Shown here: positions 59,296 through 64,000 of the stretch, piece after piece
Numbering within the stretch: position 1 is the first letter of the stretch
How the letters are laid out: each line of letters opens with the position of its first letter
NCBI GenBank assembly: GCA_900315175.1
Contig: OMYA01000001.1
Span: 1 to 64,000 of the forward strand
Length of the DNA: 64,000 bases
Source of the DNA: an uncultured Bacteroidales bacterium
GTDB taxonomy: Bacteria > Bacteroidota > Bacteroidia > Bacteroidales > F082
Reading direction: 5' to 3'
Program-made: the position numbers and the translations under genes
The notes under the pieces: model-generated
What the model was told of the DNA's origin: nothing
Databases searched by the model: none
The model's input: the letters and a program-made list of their open reading frames with translations, nothing else

Positions 59296-59325
59296 CATCG
59301 TAAAATTGACACAAATATTAGAACT

Positions 59326-59586
59326 ATGAAAAAAGCAAAAAAAATGAGAGCTCTCATGCTTTCAGGGGCGATGGCTGCGATGATGCTGCCATTGGCATCG
59401 AACGCCCAAAGAAACGACGGTTTCTTCAATGATTATCAGACTGAAAACAGGGATTGGAATCCGGCATATTCTTTCGGATTCGGCCTGACCACCACTGAAG
59501 ACCCCACAGCACCTGTCGGTAGCGGATTACTAATTATGCTCGGCGCAGGAGCAGGCTATTTGATTTTCAAGAAAAAGGAGGACTAA
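59326..59586 (+). CDS. Small exported protein with a C-terminal sorting/anchor-like tail (copy A)
   Basis: This 86-residue protein has a signal peptide (about 1-28, ending SNAQ) and a short mature stretch RNDGFFNDYQTENRDWN. Its C-terminus has the motif PVGSGLLIMLGAGAGYLIF followed by KKKED. Motif, hydrophobic helix and basic tail resemble short C-terminal sorting signals (PEP-/PID-CTERM type), but no sorting enzyme is in the window. Paralogues: 36332-36685 and the N-terminus of 36863-39100. It ends 2 bp before the lipoprotein gene, so translation is coupled. Confidence 0.75.
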   Translation: MKKAKKMRALMLSGAMAAMMLPLASNAQRNDGFFNDYQTENRDWNPAYSFGFGLTTTEDPTAPVGSGLLIMLGAGAGYLIFKKKED

Positions 59587-59588
59587 TC

Positions 59589-61202
59589 ATGAGAAGAATC
59601 ATTACATTGTCATTACTCTTCGCATTGTTTTTAGGATTAACACAATGCAAAAAAGAAAGTGCCGCACCTATCGACGGCAAAACACTCGCCATTACACTTA
59701 ACGCCAGCTGCGGCAGCGAAAGAAGCACATTCTTACCCGGACCGGGAACATTCGTCTGGACAGGCAGTGCTGCAACAGAATACATCAACGTTAGCGGCAG
59801 CGAAAGCGGATACCTCGGACAACTGAGCTGCAACAACGATGAAGGCAGCTTCTCTGGAAGCATTACAGAGCCGGAGGTCGGCGAAGACATTTATTTCTTC
59901 TATCTTGGCAACGGCGACCATGCGGCGGCAACAGAGTTGAGCCTCTCCAATCAATCTGCTGATGCAGCAAATATTACAAATCATCTTATCGCCATCAGCA
60001 ATGCTGTGCCATATTCAGGACAGACCTCTTTCAACGTCACACTTGAAATCAAGATTGCCATCGCACGTTTCAATGTGAGCGGATTCACAAGCCCAGCAAA
60101 CCTGGCTGAGGGCGTCAGCATCAGCGGCGAGGATGTCTACAAAAACGTCACAATCGATTACAAACAGGGTAAAGTCACAGGCAACGAGAAAGGTAAAATC
60201 CTTATCGGCAATGCCAGCACCGACAAATTTGTGGTTATGATTCCTTCAGTATCATCAGCCACGACCATCAACTTCGAGAGCGAAAGCCGCATTGGCTCAC
60301 TCAGATTCGGCACAGGCATACAAGCAGGCAAATACTATGGGACCGTCGAAGCCGGACATGTCATGCCAATGACCGTCACCCCTGCCAACAAAATCTTCTT
60401 CTCAACATCAGCGGCAACCAAAGTCGCATTCTCCAAAGGCAACCTGCAGTACACCCGCACAAGCACCGATGCTGACTGGAGCACCGGCACATGGAGCTTC
60501 ATGACAAACCAATATGACATCGTGGAGAACAACGGAGCCGTTAGCACTGACTATGCCAGCCAGACCGCTATCGGTTTGTTTGGATGGGGTCAAAGCGGTG
60601 CCACCGACAGCCAACATGGTGAGTTAAAACCAAACCGTACCGATATCGAAAACTACTGTTCCGAATATGAAGACCTCACCAACACCGTATTCGACTGGGG
60701 CGTAAGAAACTCTGCCGACATCACCAATGGTGAGGGTTACTCATGGCGCACCCCTTCTAAAGCTGAATTTGAGTGGCTGTTGGGTGTCAACGTGGGAGAA
60801 CCCGTTCCTGGCACCAACTGCCGCAACGTCACCAACAGATGGTTGTTGGCAACCATAAACGCTGGCGGCACCAACCATAACGGACTTATCATATTCCCAG
60901 ACATATTCTCATTTGATTTGACAGGCTACACCTGCAACGATATGACCGATTGGGCTGCTGTCGACGCAGCCGACTGGACTGCCATGGAAGACGCAGGTGC
61001 CATTTTCCTCCCTACAGCAGGATATCGTTTCCGTGATGGCATTTACATCAGCGAAGTCGGGTCTAATGGTTATTATTGGACTTCAAGATGGGGCACTTCC
61101 GGTAAAGCTTGGGAGATAGACATCCAATACAACAGCGTGGGCATCAACATGCCGTTCAGCAGCAACGGCTTCTCCGTCCGTCTTGTCCGCGATTTGCAAT
61201 AA
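59589..61202 (+). CDS. Surface lipoprotein of the small-protein/lipoprotein module (copy A)
   Basis: This 537-residue lipoprotein has lipobox LGLTQC (cysteine 20) followed by KKESAAP. The N-terminal beta domain (about 30-270; YLGQLSCNNDEGSFSGSI, EDIYFFYLGNGD) matches the other copies. The C-terminal domain (about 275-537) begins VAFSKGNLQYTRTS-TWSFMTNQYDI and ends NGFSVRLVRDLQ, as in copy C. No catalytic motif was recognised. The inference is a surface structure or adhesin exposed by lipid anchoring and controlled by the adjacent two-component system. Confidence 0.78.
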   Translation: MRRIITLSLLFALFLGLTQCKKESAAPIDGKTLAITLNASCGSERSTFLPGPGTFVWTGSAATEYINVSGSESGYLGQLSCNNDEGSFSGSITEPEVGEDIYFFYLGNGDHAAATELSLSNQSADAANITNHLIAISNAVPYSGQTSFNVTLEIKIAIARFNVSGFTSPANLAEGVSISGEDVYKNVTIDYKQGKVTGNEKGKILIGNASTDKFVVMIPSVSSATTINFESESRIGSLRFGTGIQAGKYYGTVEAGHVMPMTVTPANKIFFSTSAATKVAFSKGNLQYTRTSTDADWSTGTWSFMTNQYDIVENNGAVSTDYASQTAIGLFGWGQSGATDSQHGELKPNRTDIENYCSEYEDLTNTVFDWGVRNSADITNGEGYSWRTPSKAEFEWLLGVNVGEPVPGTNCRNVTNRWLLATINAGGTNHNGLIIFPDIFSFDLTGYTCNDMTDWAAVDAADWTAMEDAGAIFLPTAGYRFRDGIYISEVGSNGYYWTSRWGTSGKAWEIDIQYNSVGINMPFSSNGFSVRLVRDLQ

Positions 61203-61224
61203 CAATTATTCCCCCCATATGTCA

Positions 61225-61264
61225 AAAGTCATGTCGTCTACAAAGATGACATGACTTTTTTTTC
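61225..61264 (+). terminator. Terminator after the copy A module
   Basis: AAAAGTCATGTC/GACATGACTTTT stem with a 12-base loop and T8 tail. Confidence 0.9.
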
Positions 61265-61288
61265 GCAAAATAAATACAGAAAACTATA

Positions 61289-62041
61289 TCATTTAAAGTA
61301 GTATTGTCCCTTCCCTTTTGTCTTTTTCCCATACTGGATGGCATGTTTCGGGCAGTGATGGTAGCAGGCGTCGCAGGTGTTGCAGTTGCCGTGCCACTTC
61401 GGACGACCTTCCTCCAGCGTGATGTTCTGCATCGGGCACACCAGGGTGCACATGCCACATGAGATGCATGCGTCGGTGCTGAAAAACGGCTCGTCGCTCG
61501 CCCACTTGTAGAAACCGCTGCCGATGACATTGCTCTTGAAGCGCGGGAAAGCGCCTTTTATCATGTCGGAAAACACCGTCTTGGATTTAATCATCTCTAT
61601 GACTTTCGGCAACTTCTCCTTTGCTTTCTCGATTTTCCCGTTAGCCACCTCTTCCCTGTCGACGGTCATCCCCATCATGTTGACGTAGGTGTTAGGCATC
61701 TTGAAACAACAAATGGCATTAAGTTCCAAGCCTCTGTCACTCAACTCCTTACGGAATATTTTCTCGGTCTCGCCAACGTTGTCACCGCATGTCACGGCTG
61801 TCCAGACGTATGACGGTTTGCCATTGACGATCAACTTCCCGACAAATTCCTCGACGAGATGAGGCGGGCGCCACGAATATATCGGATATACGAAGCCGAG
61901 CATCTCACCTTCCGAGAGGTTATATTCATATTGGTTGTTGCGTTGAGCCTCAGGTATGAAAACGAGCTTGTCGTCCAAGGCTTCAGCTATGCTTGTCGCG
62001 ATAAATTTGCTGTTTCCGCAGCCGGAATAATAGAAAATCAT
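61289..62041 (-). CDS. EFR1-type flavodoxin/ferredoxin fusion protein
   Basis: This 250-residue protein has an N-terminal flavodoxin-like fold (FYYSGCGNSKFIA, VYPIYSWRPP) and a C-terminal 2[4Fe-4S] ferredoxin domain with CISCGMCTLVCP and CNTCDACYHHCP (about 195-240). EFR1 proteins are electron carriers of anaerobes. It lies 11 bp after an alcohol dehydrogenase gene, suggesting a shared redox role. Partner unknown. Confidence 0.9.
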   Translation of the reverse strand: MIFYYSGCGNSKFIATSIAEALDDKLVFIPEAQRNNQYEYNLSEGEMLGFVYPIYSWRPPHLVEEFVGKLIVNGKPSYVWTAVTCGDNVGETEKIFRKELSDRGLELNAICCFKMPNTYVNMMGMTVDREEVANGKIEKAKEKLPKVIEMIKSKTVFSDMIKGAFPRFKSNVIGSGFYKWASDEPFFSTDACISCGMCTLVCPMQNITLEEGRPKWHGNCNTCDACYHHCPKHAIQYGKKTKGKGQYYFK

Positions 62042-62052
62042 GCTTTAAACTT

Positions 62053-63231
62053 TTATTTCATGCACATCTCAAAAATCTTTTCGACATCCTTCTGCTGAAG
62101 GTGTTTGAAGCCTTTCAACGTTCCTCCGTTGACCGATTTCTTTGCCATAATGGCGAAGTTAGTCTCGTCGATGCCCACCTCCGGGAAGGTGCGTTTCAGC
62201 TGTAAGGTGTTGAATAAGAAGTCGCTGAGTGCCGCGATAGCTTTCTTTGCGATCTCCATTTTAGGCAGTTTTGCATCTATGCCGAACACGTTGACGCCGA
62301 ACTGCACATATTTGTCGACGGTTGTCTCGTCGAGGCAGTATTCCATCCAACGTGGCGTGATGATTGCGAGGCCTAATCCGTGGGTGATGTCGTAAATTGC
62401 CGACACCTCATGTTCTATTGGGTGGCAGCTCCAAGGCTGGCGTTTGCCGCCGTCGATGAATCCGTTGATTGCCCACGACGATGTCCACATCAGGTTGGCG
62501 CGTGCCTCGTAGTTGTCGGGCTCGCGCATGGCTATCGGTGCGTATTTGATGATGGTCTTCATCAAGCCTTCCATGAAGCAGTCGAGCATGTAGAGGTCGA
62601 GGTTGTTGTTGAAATACACCTCGAAGATATGTGAGAGCATGTCGGCGGCGCCGCAGGCTGTCTGGTAAGGACTCACCGTGAAGGTGTTGGTCGGGTCGAG
62701 GAACGACGCTTTAGGCAACATGGCTGGGGCGAGGCGACCTATCTTGTCTTTCGTCTCCGGGTTGCTGATGACGCCGCCCATGTCCATCTCCGAGCCTGTG
62801 GCGGAGAGGGTGAGGATTGTCACTATAGGCAATGCCTTCTCTATCGGCGAGCGTTTGCCGAGGTCGAGGAAATCCCACGGGTCGTGGTCAACGCAGGCGC
62901 CTGCCGCCATGAACTTGGTGGCGTCGATGGTGGAGCCGCCGCCGACAGCAAGAAGCACGTCGATATGATGTTCCTTGCACATCTGGGCACCCTTGCGCAC
63001 CGAGTCGATGCGTGGGTTAGGCTCGATACCCGAGAGCTCGAAGAGCTCGAGGCCGGCGTCATGAATCTCCTTCACCACACGGTCGTAAAGCCCGATCTTC
63101 TTGATGGAGCCGCCACCGTAGGTCATGAGCACACGCTTGCCGTATTTCTTCAGCTCCGCGCCGAGATTATTCATTTGGTCCTTGCCAAAATATACCTTCG
63201 TAGGAATGTAGTAAATGAAGTCGTTTATCAT
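62053..63231 (-). CDS. Iron-containing alcohol dehydrogenase (YqhD/BDH-like)
   Basis: This 392-residue group III alcohol dehydrogenase has NAD(P) loop AVGGGSTIDATKF (near residue 95), LSATGSEMDMGGV, and iron ligands in ADMLSHIFEVYF and HPIEHEVSAIYDITHGLGLAI (His residues near 265-280). It reduces aldehydes with NAD(P)H during fermentation. Cotranscribed with the EFR1 gene. No -7 box in the 26-bp gap to the upstream gene, so the unit may start further left on the minus strand. Confidence 0.93.
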   Translation of the reverse strand: MINDFIYYIPTKVYFGKDQMNNLGAELKKYGKRVLMTYGGGSIKKIGLYDRVVKEIHDAGLELFELSGIEPNPRIDSVRKGAQMCKEHHIDVLLAVGGGSTIDATKFMAAGACVDHDPWDFLDLGKRSPIEKALPIVTILTLSATGSEMDMGGVISNPETKDKIGRLAPAMLPKASFLDPTNTFTVSPYQTACGAADMLSHIFEVYFNNNLDLYMLDCFMEGLMKTIIKYAPIAMREPDNYEARANLMWTSSWAINGFIDGGKRQPWSCHPIEHEVSAIYDITHGLGLAIITPRWMEYCLDETTVDKYVQFGVNVFGIDAKLPKMEIAKKAIAALSDFLFNTLQLKRTFPEVGIDETNFAIMAKKSVNGGTLKGFKHLQQKDVEKIFEMCMK

Positions 63232-63257
63232 GATAAATACTGTTAAATAAAATATGA

Positions 63258-64000
63258 TTAGAGCGGTATCAGCGTGCTGACAACCACGTTGTTGTTAGGC
63301 TCTGTCTGGCTCTGCACACGTGTGACGCCGCGCTCCGGACCAGTCACATCGGTGACAAGCGTAACAGTTGAGCCGTCAGCCTTGATCACACTCTCGATGA
63401 ATGCCATGACACCGCCGTCGTAGTTACACTCGGTGCAGATGTTATATAATGGCACCTGCGAACGGTCGACAGACACATCCTCGATGGTCATTGTAGCAAG
63501 GTCGTAAATCGTGAAACGCGTCAAGCCATTAGCCATAACAGGCTTGTAGCAGTGACCTTCGGCGTCGAATTCCGAATAGAACGGCCAGTCCGAAGGAAGA
63601 GAGTTCGATGTCAGCTGATAAGTATTGGCATTAAAAGTCCATTTGGTCTGACCGTCAATCCATGAATAATTCTCTTCATCGCTGATATAAACTGTTGCAT
63701 ACCCTGAATCTCCGGTGAAATAACCATCGGTCACATACGTTCCGGTAGCCACATCGCCGTTGATATCGACACGATAAATTGTTGGAGTCCAGTCGCCGTG
63801 TATCGACACGAAATATTTACCGTTTATGCAACGCATTGTAGGTCCGTAATTATAATCTAATAAACTTGGAATACCTTGAATTGCCGGCAGAGTGCCGTCA
63901 GAAGCCATGATAGCTGCCACATGCGGGATATTGCTGCCATAGCTGATACATGTGCCGAGATGTCCGGCGTTGTCTGTGACGGCGTATGCAATGTTGATGG
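63258..64000 (-). CDS. C-terminal part of an unrecognised protein (cut by the window edge)
   Basis: The frame is open from the stop at 63258 to the edge at 64000, giving about 246 residues without the N-terminus. An apparent start near 63920 is only an internal GTG. The visible sequence alternates beta-like stretches (GKYFVSIHGDWTPTIYRVDI, YATVYISDEENYSW, LTRFTIYDLATMTIEDVSV) as in propeller or repeat surface proteins. The chain ends VVVSTLIPL, with no T9SS domain. No family is recognised. Confidence 0.7.
   Translation of the reverse strand, partial: INIAYAVTDNAGHLGTCISYGSNIPHVAAIMASDGTLPAIQGIPSLLDYNYGPTMRCINGKYFVSIHGDWTPTIYRVDINGDVATGTYVTDGYFTGDSGYATVYISDEENYSWIDGQTKWTFNANTYQLTSNSLPSDWPFYSEFDAEGHCYKPVMANGLTRFTIYDLATMTIEDVSVDRSQVPLYNICTECNYDGGVMAFIESVIKADGSTVTLVTDVTGPERGVTRVQSQTEPNNNVVVSTLIPL

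Overview
This window looks like a chromosomal segment of a gut-type Bacteroidales (Bacteroidota). The evidence is: promoters with the Bacteroidota -7 box TAnnTTTG in front of about thirty transcripts; two secreted proteins ending in type IX secretion (T9SS type A) sorting domains; Bacteroidales-type tryptophanase, sialidase, DUF1846 and cysteate-synthase-like genes; and almost no Shine-Dalgarno signal. No phage, plasmid, insertion sequence or CRISPR array was seen. The gene content is mostly housekeeping and surface functions.

Layout. 1-1.1 kb: a candidate structured RNA, recX, and a 22-bp tandem array between recX and a SanA/ElyC-like gene. 1.1-7.4 kb: YgiQ radical SAM enzyme, a nucleosidase, an M20 amidohydrolase, and a carboxyltransferase whose terminal biotinyl domain lacks its lysine motif. 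7.5-11 kb: a T9SS cargo with an Omp28-like domain, and a cysteate-synthase-like PLP enzyme. 11-20.7 kb: two secreted C1 peptidases, then a probable transport operon (OprO/P porin, lamin-tail lipoprotein, CYTH-like protein, CYTH triphosphatase, SLC13 permease, membrane protein). 20.7-25.5 kb: YitT, a tRNA-Leu and two identical tRNA-Gly, MutS, TrmH. 25.6-34.6 kb: OmpA-like protein, dNK-FolK, SppA-acyltransferase, ABC-F, secreted endonuclease I. 34.7-39.1 kb: a family of small membrane-anchored proteins and lipoproteins, including one natural fusion. 39.2-50 kb: MntP-like protein, tryptophanase, TonB-type receptor, Na/Pi cotransporter, M13 peptidase, sialidase, aquaporin. 50-54 kb: secreted EEP nuclease, two toxin-antitoxin pairs, Bcp peroxiredoxin, HD hydrolase. 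54-64 kb: SDR, DUF1846, a TPR histidine kinase and LuxR regulator, a second copy of the small-protein/lipoprotein pair, an EFR1 ferredoxin, an iron alcohol dehydrogenase, and a protein cut by the window edge.

Two gene systems stand out. The first is the 13.5-20.7 kb operon. It combines an anion porin, two triphosphate-tunnel (CYTH) type proteins and an SLC13 transporter, which suggests uptake and hydrolysis of a phosphate-rich anion. The second is the small-protein/lipoprotein module, present three times (59.3-61.2, 34.8-36.7 and, fused into one chain, 36.9-39.1 kb). One copy is divergent from a two-component system and shares with it a 21-bp inverted repeat placed identically at both promoters.

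A further theme is the 3' ends. Several unrelated short repeat families (GACAGGATTAACAAGATT, GTAGAGACG hairpins, TCATTTCGA palindromes, TTAGACT or GTTTAC tandems) begin at or within a few bases of stop codons. They always lie in the same orientation relative to the gene, and in places they encode the last residues or an internal stretch of the protein.
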